Source: an uncultured Muribaculaceae bacterium
GTDB lineage: Bacteria > Bacteroidota > Bacteroidia > Bacteroidales > Muribaculaceae
NCBI GenBank assembly: GCA_910584125.1
Contig: CAJTXU010000008.1
Coordinates: 1-64,000 of the forward strand
Direction: 5' to 3'
Length of the DNA stretch: 64,000 nt
In this document: piece after piece, positions 34,711 to 43,919 of the stretch
Layout of the letters: every line of letters starts with the position of its first letter
Numbering within the stretch: position 1 is the first letter of the stretch
Translations under genes and position numbers: made by a program
The notes under the pieces: model-generated
The model's input: the letters and a program-made list of their open reading frames with translations, nothing else
The model's database searches: none
Told to the model about the DNA's origin: nothing

Positions 34711-34767
34711 CGTTGTAATGACAGATTCCCCCCTCCCCGGGGGGACGTCATTGCAACGTCTTAATTT
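34711..34767 (+). terminator. Long nested stem-loop after the portal-like gene
   Basis: An outer 12-bp stem (34711-34722 with 34747-34758, one G-T pair) encloses a C6/G6 inner stem (34728-34733 with 34739-34744). It is followed by TCTTAATTTTT. It begins 11 bases after the stop and ends 8 bases before the MFS start. It could be a terminator or an attenuator for the MFS gene. Confidence 0.65.
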
Positions 34768-34774
34768 TTCCGCT

Positions 34775-36094
34775 ATGAAATATGTCGATTCCGGCAACGG
34801 CAGGATGCCTCTGATATCGCTCATCGCGATTCTTGCCATTTCGCTGACCATCAACCTGCCAGGTCTGGCAGTCTCCCCGATGCTGGGGCATCTGCGCGAT
34901 GTCTTCCATTCGTCGGAACTCGAGTCGCAGCTCCTGACGAGTCTGCCCAATCTCGTGATGATTCCTGTCGTGCTCATAGCGGGAAAGCTCTCGACGCCCC
35001 GCTGGCAGACGGCCGTGCTCACTACGGGCCTGTCACTCTTCCTTGTGGCTGGCGTGGCGAGTCTCTTCGCAGAGAGCATGGGGCTACTGATTGTGCTCGG
35101 ATGTCTCTGCGGAGTCGGCTGCGGCCTTGTAGTCCCCATCGCCGCCGGCTACATCTCCGAGTGGTTCATGGCCAAGCCGCGACAGCGCGACCTGGGGCTT
35201 AAGTCGACCACCTCCAATACGATGGTCATAATCGCCAACGTATATGTAGGCTGGATCGCCGTCCACAACTGGCACGCCGCCTTCGCGGTCTATCTCGTGC
35301 CGCTTGTGCCGCTTGTCCTGGTGCCGTTCATGACGCAGAAATACATCCGCGGCCACCGCAAGCTCACCGCCCCTGCGCCGCAGACGTCCGCGGCAGGACA
35401 TGCCGCCGCCGACGACGCAGCCCCGCAGGCGGGACATTTCCAGGGCAAGGAATCGTTCAGGCTCCTCGTGGCGCTCATCATGCTCTACATGATCCTGACT
35501 TACTGCACGACCTCGATATCCTACTACGCTCCGTTCATGATGGAGAAATACGGCATGAACACCACCCAGGTCGGCATCGTGACCGCCGCCTACTATCTGA
35601 TGGTCGCCGTCTCGGGGGCTTTCGTCAGCCGTCTCAAGAGGTTCTTCGGGCGCAGGGTGGTGATCATCGGTCTGGCGATCATAGCCGCCGGCCTCGTCGT
35701 CATAGGCATCACGCACAGCTATCTGCTTATGACCTTCGCCTCGCTCGCCACCGGCTTCGCATACGGCATCATCCAGCCCATCATCTACAACAAGACCCCC
35801 TATATCGCGCCCAACCGTAAGCTCGGCATGACATATTTCGGCTATGTGCTGTCGTCCAACTACATGGCCATCATGATGGTGCCCTTCGTCGACAGCTTCT
35901 TCCGCAAGCTTTTCCACTCGACGTCGCCCGGTTTCGAGTTCGTGTTCTCGGGCGCGGTGGTTGTGCTCCTGCTGATATGGGCCATCTTCGAGCGCGACAA
36001 CTATGTCTTCGAAGTCAACCCGCTGTCGGCCGCGCCCTCGGCTCAGGAAGTCCGGGCAGCCGACGCCGCCGAGTCGATACTTGACAAAAAATGA
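34775..36094 (+). CDS. MFS transporter
   Basis: A 439-residue protein with about 12 hydrophobic helices and a central polar, Ala/Pro-rich loop (~residues 205-230). A conserved 'GAGYISEWF'-like segment after helix 4 and the 'ARRVVIIG'-type motif (FFGRRVVIIG) fit the major facilitator superfamily. The substrate cannot be inferred. ATG 34775 is chosen because a longer frame from 34718 would read through the preceding stem-loop. The next genes (galM, GT2) suggest sugar handling, but they have their own promoter. Confidence 0.85.
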   Translation: MKYVDSGNGRMPLISLIAILAISLTINLPGLAVSPMLGHLRDVFHSSELESQLLTSLPNLVMIPVVLIAGKLSTPRWQTAVLTTGLSLFLVAGVASLFAESMGLLIVLGCLCGVGCGLVVPIAAGYISEWFMAKPRQRDLGLKSTTSNTMVIIANVYVGWIAVHNWHAAFAVYLVPLVPLVLVPFMTQKYIRGHRKLTAPAPQTSAAGHAAADDAAPQAGHFQGKESFRLLVALIMLYMILTYCTTSISYYAPFMMEKYGMNTTQVGIVTAAYYLMVAVSGAFVSRLKRFFGRRVVIIGLAIIAAGLVVIGITHSYLLMTFASLATGFAYGIIQPIIYNKTPYIAPNRKLGMTYFGYVLSSNYMAIMMVPFVDSFFRKLFHSTSPGFEFVFSGAVVVLLLIWAIFERDNYVFEVNPLSAAPSAQEVRAADAAESILDKK

Positions 36095-36125
36095 CCGCCG
36101 TGTTGTGAACTCCGGCAAAAAGAGT

Positions 36126-36133
36126 TATCTTTG
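36126..36133 (+). promoter_or_regulatory. -7 element of galM
   Basis: TATCTTTG fits TAnnTTTG. A GTTG sits 20 bases upstream (36102-36105). The start codon follows 18 bases after the box. Confidence 0.6.
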
Positions 36134-36151
36134 CATTAAAAATAACTCGAA

Positions 36152-37198
36152 ATGCATATAACCGAAAGAGAGGAACGGATTGAGGGCGCGACGGTCTCGA
36201 TCTACATCCTGGAGAACGCGCGCGGCGCGCGAGTCGAGCTCTCGTCGCTCGGCGCCGGAGTGCTCGGCGTATGGGTCCCAGACCGCGAGGGCCGGCTCGA
36301 CAATGTCGCCCTGGGCTACGAACGGATCAGCGACTATATGGGCGACGGCCCCTGCATGGGCAAGTGCCCCGGCCGCTACGCCAACCGCATAGCCCGCGGC
36401 CATCTTGAGGTCGGCGGCCGCACTTACAGTCTCGCGGTGAACTGCGGCCCGCATCACCTGCATGGCGGTCCGGGAGGGTTCCATAACCGTATCTGGACGT
36501 CGCGCGCGCTCGCCGACGGAGTGGAGTTCTCATATGTCTCGGCCGACGGCGAGGAGAACTATCCCGGCCGCGTCGAGGTCAGAGCCGTCTACCGCTGGAG
36601 CGACGACAACGTCCTCTCGCTCGAGCTGCAGGCCGTGACCGACGCCGAGACGGTCGTGAACCTCACCAACCACACATACTGGAATCTCGAGGGAAACGGA
36701 GCCGGAACCGCGCTCTGCCACGAGATGCGCATGAAGGCCTCGCGCTGGCTCGTGACCGACAGCACGCTGGCCCCCACGGGCGAGCTTGCGCCTACGGCAG
36801 GCACCCCTATGGATTTCAGCCTCTTCAAGACCCTGGGCCGCGACATCCGGGCCGACTTCGAACCATTGCGTTTCGGAAAGGGATACGATCATTGCTGGGC
36901 TATCGACGGCTGGGTGCCGGGACGATTCACAGCCGACGCCGTCGAGGTTCGCGACCCGCGCAGCGGCCGGACGATGACCGTCGGCTCCGACCAGCCCGGC
37001 GTGCAGATCTACACCGGCAACTGGCTCAAAGGCTCGCCCCTGGGACGTGGCGGCCGTGAGTTCGAAGACTACGACGCCGTGGCCGTCGAGATGCAGGGTT
37101 TTCCCGACGCCCCGAACATCCCCTCCTTCCCGTCGCAGACACTGCGGCCCGGCGAGACCTACAGACGCATCATAACCTATGCATTCTCAATATATTGA
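36152..37198 (+). CDS. galM: Aldose 1-epimerase (mutarotase)
   Basis: A 348-residue beta-sandwich enzyme. The substrate-binding HHLHGGPGGF (catalytic His region, ~residues 109-118), NLTNHTYWNL with the catalytic His, and the late catalytic Glu in VEMQGFPDAPN are all present. It interconverts alpha and beta anomers of galactose or other aldoses. No signal peptide is visible, so it is likely cytoplasmic. A glycosyltransferase gene starts 12 bases after it. Confidence 0.92.
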   Translation: MHITEREERIEGATVSIYILENARGARVELSSLGAGVLGVWVPDREGRLDNVALGYERISDYMGDGPCMGKCPGRYANRIARGHLEVGGRTYSLAVNCGPHHLHGGPGGFHNRIWTSRALADGVEFSYVSADGEENYPGRVEVRAVYRWSDDNVLSLELQAVTDAETVVNLTNHTYWNLEGNGAGTALCHEMRMKASRWLVTDSTLAPTGELAPTAGTPMDFSLFKTLGRDIRADFEPLRFGKGYDHCWAIDGWVPGRFTADAVEVRDPRSGRTMTVGSDQPGVQIYTGNWLKGSPLGRGGREFEDYDAVAVEMQGFPDAPNIPSFPSQTLRPGETYRRIITYAFSIY

Positions 37199-37210
37199 CA
37201 TTTTACGGCC

Positions 37211-38149
37211 ATGGGCGGCAGAGTGAGTGTCGTGATTCCGGTCCTGAACCGAGAGGATCTCGTGACGCGCTGTCTCGACAGCGTGTGGGCGCAGACGCTG
37301 CGCCCGCTCGACGTCATCGTGGTCGACAACAATTCGACCGACGGCACGCTGCAGCGCGTGGCCGACTGGGGCGACGCCCGCTCGGCGTTCAGCCCGGACT
37401 CGGATTTCAGGCTCAGGATACTCACCGAGCCGACGCCGGGGGCCTCGGCTGCGCGAAACCGCGGTCTGGCCGAGGTGGAGACCGAATACACCATCTTTTT
37501 CGACTCTGACGACGAGATGATGCCCGTGCTCGCCGAGTCGGCGCTCGCCGCCATAGGCGACGCCGACATCGTCTACTGGCGCGGGGATGTGGTGGGCATC
37601 GACGGGTGGGTGACGCAGAAGCCGTTCTATCGCGGCGACCTGCTGATGCGCCATGTATACAACGCGTTGCTGTCGACCCAGCTGTACATGGCGCGCACGT
37701 CGGTGTTTCGCGACGCCGGGGGCTGGAACGAGGAGGCGGCCGTGTGGAACGACTGGGAGATCGGATTCCGGATTCTGCTCGGAGGCCCGCGTGCGGTGGC
37801 ACTCGACGAGACGCTGACGCGGATCCACGCGCAGCGGGAATCGATCACGGGCACGTCGTTCAGCGGGCGTGCCGGCGAGTGGGAGAGGACACTCGACATC
37901 ATGGTGGCAGACGTGGAGCGTTCGGGCCTGAGGCCGCGCGCCAGAAAGCGGCTGCGCCGTATGCTGCTCTACCGCGGTGCGATACTCGCCGCGCATTATC
38001 GCGCCGAGGGGGACGAGGCCGACGCCGACAGGCTGATGGACCGGATACTCGACTGCGACATGATAGGCTTCGTGCGCAAGACGTGGCTCTGCTTCCTGCA
38101 CCACTACACGGCGCTCGGAGGGCGCGGCGCCTATTATCTCTGGCGATAA
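37211..38149 (+). CDS. Glycosyltransferase family 2
   Basis: A 312-residue GT-A enzyme. The N-terminal VSVVIPVLNREDLV, the VDNNSTDGT strand, and FFDSDDE (metal-binding DxD) at ~residue 100 are typical. The last ~80 residues are Arg-rich and helical. It transfers a sugar from a nucleotide donor to an unknown acceptor, probably a surface glycan. It follows galM closely and ends at a terminator. Confidence 0.88.
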   Translation: MGGRVSVVIPVLNREDLVTRCLDSVWAQTLRPLDVIVVDNNSTDGTLQRVADWGDARSAFSPDSDFRLRILTEPTPGASAARNRGLAEVETEYTIFFDSDDEMMPVLAESALAAIGDADIVYWRGDVVGIDGWVTQKPFYRGDLLMRHVYNALLSTQLYMARTSVFRDAGGWNEEAAVWNDWEIGFRILLGGPRAVALDETLTRIHAQRESITGTSFSGRAGEWERTLDIMVADVERSGLRPRARKRLRRMLLYRGAILAAHYRAEGDEADADRLMDRILDCDMIGFVRKTWLCFLHHYTALGGRGAYYLWR

Positions 38150-38159
38150 GATACGAAAA

Positions 38160-38190
38160 GAGCCGGCGCTGTCGCGTCGGCTCTTGTTTT
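38160..38190 (+). terminator. Terminator of the galM-GT2 unit
   Basis: A 10-bp stem (38160-38169 with 38174-38183, one G-T pair) and a 4-base loop are followed by TTGTTTT. It starts 11 bases after the GT2 stop. Confidence 0.8.
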
Positions 38191-38191
38191 G

Positions 38192-38230
38192 CTCGGCTGC
38201 GCCTCGCCACGGAGGGCGGGCAAAACCCTT
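38192..38230. repeat. 39-bp interspersed repeat, copy 3
   Basis: Same unit as 170-208 and 30118-30156, with a GGGCAAAACCC variant of the mini-hairpin. Again it lies directly after a terminator and within a few bases of the stop codon of a minus-strand gene (fba). Confidence 0.65.
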
Positions 38231-38235
38231 GGTTT

Positions 38236-39237
38236 TTACTCGGCCTTGCCTTCGCTGCCGAGGACGGCGATGATCTTGTGCTTGTAGAGCTTCTCCATCT
38301 CGTCGCGGGCCGGACCCAGATATTTGCGGGGGTCGAACTCAGCCGGCTTGTCGTGGAAGACCTTGCGGATGGCGGCTGTCATGGCCAGACGGCTGTCGGA
38401 GTCGATGTTGATCTTGCAGACATCCATCTTGGCTGCCTTGCGGAGCTCCTCCTCGGGAATGCCGATGGCGTCGGGAAGCTTGCCGCCGTATTCGTTGATG
38501 ATGTCGACATACTCCTGGGGAACCGACGAAGAGCCGTGGAGCACGATGGGGAAGTCGGGCAGCTTGGCCTCGACGGCCTCAAGCACGTTGAATGCCAGAG
38601 GGGGAGGAACGAGACGGCCCGTCTTCGGGTCGCGCGTGCACTGCTCGGGTGTGAATTTGTATGCGCCGTGAGATGTGCCGATCGAGATGGCGAGGCTGTC
38701 GCAGCCCGTGCGGGTCACGAAGTCGATCACCTCCTCGGGGTCGGTGTAGGTGTGGTGGTCGGAAGAAACCTCGTCCTCGACGCCGGCCAGAACGCCGAGC
38801 TCGCCCTCTACGGTCACGTCATACTGGTGGGCGTAGTCAACCACCTTCTTGGTGAGGGCCACGTTCTCCTCGTAGGGGAGGTGGCTGCCGTCAATCATCA
38901 CCGACGAGAAGCCGTTGTCGATGCAGTCCTTGCAGAGCTCGAACGTGTCGCCGTGGTCGAGGTGAAGAACGATCTGAGGATGCTCCCAGCCCAGGGACTT
39001 GGCGTATTCAACGGCACCCTGCGCCATGTAGCGGAGCAGAATGGGGTTCGCGTAGTTGCGGGCACCCTTCGAGACCTGAAGGATGACGGGCGACTTCGTG
39101 TCGGCAGCGGCCTTGATGATGGCCTGGAGCTGCTCCATGTTGTTGAAGTTGAATGCCGGGATGGCATATCCGCCATGTACTGCCTTGGCGAACATCTCCT
39201 TGGTGTTCACAAGGCCTAAGCTTTTATAATCTACCAT
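38236..39237 (-). CDS. fba: Class II fructose-bisphosphate aldolase
   Basis: A 333-residue TIM-barrel metalloenzyme. The N-terminal 'GGYAIPAFNFNNMEQLQAI', the Zn-binding HLDHGDTFE segment (~residues 93-101) and the later GTSHGAYKF and HGSSSVPQE are class II aldolase hallmarks. It cleaves fructose-1,6-bisphosphate in glycolysis and runs in reverse for gluconeogenesis. It is a single-gene unit with its own promoter. Confidence 0.95.
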   Translation of the reverse strand: MVDYKSLGLVNTKEMFAKAVHGGYAIPAFNFNNMEQLQAIIKAAADTKSPVILQVSKGARNYANPILLRYMAQGAVEYAKSLGWEHPQIVLHLDHGDTFELCKDCIDNGFSSVMIDGSHLPYEENVALTKKVVDYAHQYDVTVEGELGVLAGVEDEVSSDHHTYTDPEEVIDFVTRTGCDSLAISIGTSHGAYKFTPEQCTRDPKTGRLVPPPLAFNVLEAVEAKLPDFPIVLHGSSSVPQEYVDIINEYGGKLPDAIGIPEEELRKAAKMDVCKINIDSDSRLAMTAAIRKVFHDKPAEFDPRKYLGPARDEMEKLYKHKIIAVLGSEGKAE

Positions 39238-39366
39238 GTCTTTTAATTAAATTATGGGTATGTTTGCTTTAAGTCCGTAGTCTATAATACATAACCTCGA
39301 CTCTGACGCTCACAGGCTATAACCTCGGCGTCAGGGTTAAAGTTAAAGTGCTTTTCTAAATTTTTG

Positions 39367-39398
39367 CAAATATAGAAAAATTTCCGCAATTAGGCAAA
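39367..39398 (-). promoter_or_regulatory. Promoter of fba
   Basis: On the minus strand, TTTG (39395-39398), a 20-base spacer and TATATTTG (39367-39374), an exact consensus. It leaves a leader of about 120 bases, within which an 8-base CGAGGTTAT-like unit occurs twice. Confidence 0.8.
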
Positions 39399-39410
39399 GC
39401 AAATGACGAT

Positions 39411-39623
39411 TTATTGCTCTGAAATGGCCGATTTCATCTCATCGAGGCATTTCTCGACCTCTTTGTCGGCCTTGAAGAGGCGTTCCTTGCAGAATTTGAG
39501 GAGTTCGAGGGCGCGGGTGGTGAGCGCCGAGAGGGAGTCGATGTCGCATTGGTCGGATTCCATCTTCCGGAGAATCGACTGGAGTTCGTCGATCGCGGCC
39601 TTGTATGATTCGGGTGTGTCCAT
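39411..39623 (-). CDS. xseB: Exodeoxyribonuclease VII small subunit
   Basis: A 70-residue helical protein matching XseB in length and pattern (AAIDELQSILRKMES, then LSALTTRALELLKFCKERL). It associates in several copies with XseA. It lies 35 bases after xseA. A longer frame extending upstream only reads through xseA in another frame. Confidence 0.9.
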   Translation of the reverse strand: MDTPESYKAAIDELQSILRKMESDQCDIDSLSALTTRALELLKFCKERLFKADKEVEKCLDEMKSAISEQ

Positions 39624-39658
39624 GTTTCGGTGTTTTTTGGGGGGATATGGGGATGCGG

Positions 39659-40981
39659 TCAGTTGGCTGTCGAGCGGATTTCGCCGCCGGCGAGAGTGGT
39701 GACTACCGTCGCGCCGGGCGGCACGGCGGCGGGGTCGCAGACGGCACGGCCGTCGACGCGTGTGATGCTGTATCCGCGGCGGAGCGTGTTGTCGGGGCTC
39801 AGCAGGCGGAGCATGTCGTCGAACCGCTGCAGACGCATTCGTTCGCGTGTGATTGCAGCGTCGGCGGCGTTGGCCGTCATCAAGGCGACGCGGGCGAGGG
39901 CGGCGTCCTCGTTCGAGATGCGGCGGCGGGCGGTGGCTGGGATGCCGCCTGTCAGTTCGGTGAGGCGCATACGCTGCGTCATGATGCGTGTGCGGGCAGC
40001 CGCCGGGATCGACTGCATCAGTCCCGACAGGCGCAGGTGTTCGCCGCGCAGCGAGTCGCTGCCGTAGCGGGCTATTTGGCTCACCAGCTCGACGGCTTTG
40101 GAATAGGCCATGCGCATCGAGTCGATGATGTATGCCGCCGCGGCGGTCGGGGTCTTGCACCGTACGCACGCTATCTCGTCGAGCACCGTGCGGTCGCGCT
40201 CGTGTCCGATGCCCACAATTACGGGCAGCGGGAACGTCGCCACGCGCCGGGCCAGGTCGAGATTGTCGAAGCCGTTGAGGTCGGTCGTGGCGCCTCCACC
40301 GCGGATTAACACCACGGCGTCCCAGAAATCGAGCGTGCTCTCCACCTCCGATAGCGCGGCCATGACCGAGTCGGCGGTGCGCTCGCCCTGCATGACGGCC
40401 GGGAAGAGCCGGGTGTATACGACGAATCCGTCGGGGTTGTTGTTCAGCTGATTGATGAAGTCGCCGTAACCGGCCGCGCTGTCAGACGATATCACGGCCA
40501 GCCGCTGGGGCGGGTAGCCGATCGGCAGCCGCTTGTTGCTGTCGATGATACCCTCATGTGCGAGCCTGGCGAGAATCTCGCGGCGTATCCGCTCGATGTC
40601 GCCAAGAGTGTATGAAGGGTCGATGTCGTCGATTACGAACGACATGCCGTAGACCGAGTGATGGGTGACGGAGCCTCTGACGAGCACCTTCATGCCGGTC
40701 TGCATCTGCCGGCCGGTGGCCTGCTCGAATTTGCGCTGCAGGATGCCCAGAGTGCCGCGCCAGATGTTGGCACGCATCTTGGCCACGGTGGCGCCGGCCT
40801 CGTTCTTCTCGACGAGCTCGACATAACAGTGGCCCCCCTTGACCTGGAAATCGGAGAACTCCGCCTGGATCCAGTACAGGGTCAGACGCTGGTTGAGCTT
40901 ATGTATATATTTTGAGATTCGGCCGAGCATGTCGCTCAGCGTAATTCTGAAACAGTCCGCTCCTCGCTGTTCTTCTGCCAT
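39659..40981 (-). CDS. xseA: Exodeoxyribonuclease VII large subunit
   Basis: A 440-residue protein. The N-terminal OB fold (LYWIQAEFSDFQVKGGHCYVEL) is followed by the catalytic domain with 'AVISSDSAAGYGDF', 'VLIRGGGATTDL' and 'VGIGHERDRTVLDEIA', and a helical region. It degrades single-stranded DNA to oligonucleotides in repair. It is the third gene of a nnrDE-DUF4831-xseA-xseB unit. Confidence 0.94.
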   Translation of the reverse strand: MAEEQRGADCFRITLSDMLGRISKYIHKLNQRLTLYWIQAEFSDFQVKGGHCYVELVEKNEAGATVAKMRANIWRGTLGILQRKFEQATGRQMQTGMKVLVRGSVTHHSVYGMSFVIDDIDPSYTLGDIERIRREILARLAHEGIIDSNKRLPIGYPPQRLAVISSDSAAGYGDFINQLNNNPDGFVVYTRLFPAVMQGERTADSVMAALSEVESTLDFWDAVVLIRGGGATTDLNGFDNLDLARRVATFPLPVIVGIGHERDRTVLDEIACVRCKTPTAAAAYIIDSMRMAYSKAVELVSQIARYGSDSLRGEHLRLSGLMQSIPAAARTRIMTQRMRLTELTGGIPATARRRISNEDAALARVALMTANAADAAITRERMRLQRFDDMLRLLSPDNTLRRGYSITRVDGRAVCDPAAVPPGATVVTTLAGGEIRSTAN

Positions 40982-41006
40982 TTTGCTGCTTGGCCTGGTT
41001 GTAGGG

Positions 41007-42086
41007 TCATTCGGTGACTTCGGCTATCTTGACGAGGGCTCCGGTGGCGGGGTCGAACACGGCGTAGGAGCGGGCCTTGCGGTCGCTGAACAGAGTGGGC
41101 TGGAGTCCGAACTGGATGCCGTATTGCGAGCATTCGAGGTCTCCGCTCCAGAGCGTTTTGCCGCTGTGCGACAGCGACACCGTTGCGGCGCCGGGGATGT
41201 TGTATATCACGGCGTCGCGGGGCACTTTCTTCTCGTCGCCCTTGTCGTCGACGGGCATCTCGCCTCGGCGCGTCACCTTGACGTTGACGTATACCGGTTC
41301 GCCCGAATAGTCGTCGGCGGCCACGAAGCCTGCGAAGTCAGACATGCGGAAGAGCACGGAGCGGCCCGGTTCGCCGGGTGTGAACACGAACGAGCGCGTG
41401 ACGGTCTGCGACTCGACGGTGCCGAGGAATGCGGCGGTCATCGAGGCCTCCTGCTGCGAGAGCGAGTTGAGCATCAGCTCGAGCTGACGGCCGTCGGTGG
41501 GCATTGTCTCGGCCGTGCCCCGGGTGAGGGATATCTTGGCGTCGCGCACCTCCATCAGGCTCTCCGACAGCATCTGGGCCTGCTTGGCCGACGATTGGGA
41601 GGCGAGGAAGTCTTCGTTGACAAACTGCAGGTAGTCTCTGGGACCTACCTCCGACTTGAGGCGGGTGTCTTCCGGCATTTCGGGCGCTGCGGGGGCGTCG
41701 ACGTCGCGGTTAATGGCGAGCAGCATGCCGTCGTCGGCCACGCATATCGAAGTGAGCGCGCCCGGCTTGAGCTGCATCAGATACTCGTTCTCGGTGTCGG
41801 GGATGCCTACGGGTGTTGCTTTGACCGAAAGGATCTCCCAGTGCTCGCTGTCTTCCTTGACGACCTTGTCGGTGCCGATGTATTTCTTGGCATACTGGAA
41901 ATACGGGCCCGCGTGCGACACGGTGTGTCTCGCCGTGACGTCGAACCGCACGGCGGTGACGGGCAGCGTGTAGACGAGACCGTATTCGTTGTGCTTGTCG
42001 GCGGTGAGGGTCCGGGTCTGCTGTGCGGTGGCGGGGATGGCGAGGCAGAGGGCCGTCGCGGCGAGTAAGACGTTCGCTGTTTTCAT
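41007..42086 (-). CDS. DUF4831 family secreted protein
   Basis: A 359-residue protein with a signal peptide (MKTANVLLAATALCLAIPATAQ). The 'YGLVYTLPVTAVRFDV' opening and 'YAKKYIGTDKVV' segment are typical of DUF4831, a Bacteroidetes family of unknown function. The rest is beta-rich, and the last third carries a repeat-like 'VFDPATGALVKIAEV' ending. It starts five bases after nnrDE and is 25 bases before xseA. Probably periplasmic. Confidence 0.82.
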   Translation of the reverse strand: MKTANVLLAATALCLAIPATAQQTRTLTADKHNEYGLVYTLPVTAVRFDVTARHTVSHAGPYFQYAKKYIGTDKVVKEDSEHWEILSVKATPVGIPDTENEYLMQLKPGALTSICVADDGMLLAINRDVDAPAAPEMPEDTRLKSEVGPRDYLQFVNEDFLASQSSAKQAQMLSESLMEVRDAKISLTRGTAETMPTDGRQLELMLNSLSQQEASMTAAFLGTVESQTVTRSFVFTPGEPGRSVLFRMSDFAGFVAADDYSGEPVYVNVKVTRRGEMPVDDKGDEKKVPRDAVIYNIPGAATVSLSHSGKTLWSGDLECSQYGIQFGLQPTLFSDRKARSYAVFDPATGALVKIAEVTE

Positions 42087-42091
42087 AAGAA

Positions 42092-43618
42092 TCAGTTTTT
42101 GCGCGAGTTGAGTGTTTTGCGGATAGCTTTTCCGACATAGTCGGCGATGTCTCCGGCGGTGAGTCCGAACTCGCCGATCTCTTCGGCGGCCATATCGCCG
42201 GCGAGGCCGTGGATATAGACGCCGATCAGTGCGGCGTATTCAGGTTTGTAGCCCTGGGCGAGGAATGCGGTGATGACGCCGGTCAGCACGTCACCGGCTC
42301 CGGCGGTGGCCATGCCGGGGTTTCCTGTCATGTTGAAATAGACGCGTCCGGTGGGACGCACCACGGCGGTGTAATGGCCCTTGAGCACGATGTTTATGTT
42401 GTATTGGCGCGACATCTCTATGGCGGTCTTGAGACGGTCTTCCGACGATTTCTGTTCGCCGAAGAGGCGGTCGAACTCGCCGACATGCGGGGTGATGATC
42501 GTCTTGGCCGGGATGAGCTGGAGCAGCGCGGGGCGCTTGGCGATGCAGTTGAGGGCGTCGGCGTCGAGCACGAGCGGCGACTGACAGTTCTGGAGCAGCG
42601 ACTGCAGGGCGTTGATGGTGGCTTCCTGGGTGCCGATGCCGGGTCCGGCGGCCACGGCCTGATGGTTGTGGTGCACCTTCATGTCGGAGATGAAGTGGTC
42701 AGTGCGGTCGGGCTCATACATGGCCTCGGGCACGGCAGTCTGCACGATGTCGGTGCCGCGTCGCGCGCTGTGCACGGTGCAGAGTCCGGCGCCGCTCTTG
42801 AGCGTGGCGCGGGCGCACATCACGGCCGCCCCCATCATGCCCGTCGAGCCGGCGAACACCAGCGCCGAACCGTAGTCGCGCTTGCCCGTGAAGGGAAGGC
42901 GCCTGTGTAGCAGCGGGGTTATGTTGCGCTCGTCGATGACGAAGAAGTTGGTGGGGGTGTCGGTGATCTTCTGCTCGTCGAGGTCGATGTCAAGCAGCTT
43001 CCATTCGCCGAGCACGGGATAGTTCTCGGCGAAGAAGAACGACAGCCTCGGCAACTGGAAGGCGAGGGTCAGGTTTGCGTGGACCACGTCGCGCAGATAC
43101 ACGTCGGAGTTCCATTCGCAGAAGAGACCCGAGGGAATGTCGATTGATATCACGTAAGAGCCCGACTCGTTGATATATCTCGCCACGGCCACGAATCCGC
43201 CCTTAAGGCGTTCGTTGAGGCCTGAGCCGAACATGCCGTCGACCACCACGTCGTTCGGACCGAGATATGGAGGATTGAACGCATGGGTTATTTCGGTGAA
43301 ATCGACACCGTCCATCTCAAGCAGCCGATTGCGCTCTTCCTCGCAATCGTGCGAGAGTTTGCCGGTGACATTGAACAGGAAGATCTCTACCCTCCTGTAG
43401 CCCTGCTCGATCAGCATACGGGCCACTGCCAGAGCGTCGCCGCCGTTGTTGCCCGGACCGGCAATCACGATGATGCGCTGGCTGGGCAGGAAGCGCGACA
43501 CAATCTCGCAGCTCACCATCGATGCGGCACGCTCCATCAGGTCGATTGAACTGATTTTCTGTGTCTCGCATGTGGCGTTGTCTATCTGTTGAATTCCTTG
43601 GGAATTAATTATTTTCAT
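42092..43618 (-). CDS. nnrDE: Bifunctional NAD(P)H-hydrate epimerase / ADP-dependent dehydratase
   Basis: A 508-residue fusion. The N-terminal half is the epimerase (YjeF_N; VIAGPGNNGGDALAVAR at ~60-75). The C-terminal half is the ribokinase-like dehydratase, with 'GNPGMATAGAGDVLTGV' holding the catalytic Asp. Together they repair hydrated NADH and NADPH. ATG 43618 gives MKIINSQGIQQID, the normal N-terminus; a 19-residue upstream extension is unlikely. It heads the operon with DUF4831 and xseAB. Confidence 0.93.
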   Translation of the reverse strand: MKIINSQGIQQIDNATCETQKISSIDLMERAASMVSCEIVSRFLPSQRIIVIAGPGNNGGDALAVARMLIEQGYRRVEIFLFNVTGKLSHDCEEERNRLLEMDGVDFTEITHAFNPPYLGPNDVVVDGMFGSGLNERLKGGFVAVARYINESGSYVISIDIPSGLFCEWNSDVYLRDVVHANLTLAFQLPRLSFFFAENYPVLGEWKLLDIDLDEQKITDTPTNFFVIDERNITPLLHRRLPFTGKRDYGSALVFAGSTGMMGAAVMCARATLKSGAGLCTVHSARRGTDIVQTAVPEAMYEPDRTDHFISDMKVHHNHQAVAAGPGIGTQEATINALQSLLQNCQSPLVLDADALNCIAKRPALLQLIPAKTIITPHVGEFDRLFGEQKSSEDRLKTAIEMSRQYNINIVLKGHYTAVVRPTGRVYFNMTGNPGMATAGAGDVLTGVITAFLAQGYKPEYAALIGVYIHGLAGDMAAEEIGEFGLTAGDIADYVGKAIRKTLNSRKN

Positions 43619-43707
43619 CAGAAGGGTGTTTAGAATGTGAGCGCAAGAATCTGCGGCCGAAGTGGCCCGGGGCAAATCATTACCGACGGCACCGCTGTAT
43701 CAAACTG

Positions 43708-43739
43708 CAAATTTACGTAAGTTCGGCGATTATTGCAAA
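43708..43739 (-). promoter_or_regulatory. Promoter of the nnrDE operon
   Basis: On the minus strand, TTTG (43736-43739), a 20-base spacer and TAAATTTG (43708-43715). Predicted leader is about 85 bases to ATG 43618. The rest of the 43619-43919 gap holds only this and the stem-loop at 43834. Confidence 0.75.
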
Positions 43740-43833
43740 TTTTTTGGTTGAAAAAAGGCTTTAAGGTCGATCAAGGTCTTTATGATGGATGATAATTCAA
43801 CATTCAAAACTATCTTCAGGGGCTCTAATGACG

Positions 43834-43864
43834 AAAGGGTGTATCGGCTGGCGATACACCCTTT
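43834..43864 (-). terminator. Stem-loop downstream of the LRR gene
   Basis: A perfect 13-bp stem (43834-43846 with 43852-43864) with a 5-base loop lies ~55 bases after the LRR stop. There is no T run on either side, so termination by it alone is not certain. Confidence 0.5.
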
Positions 43865-43919
43865 GGCTGATTCTGTTATGATTGGCGTTGGCTGATTCCT
43901 ATTTTCAAGATCGCAGCGG

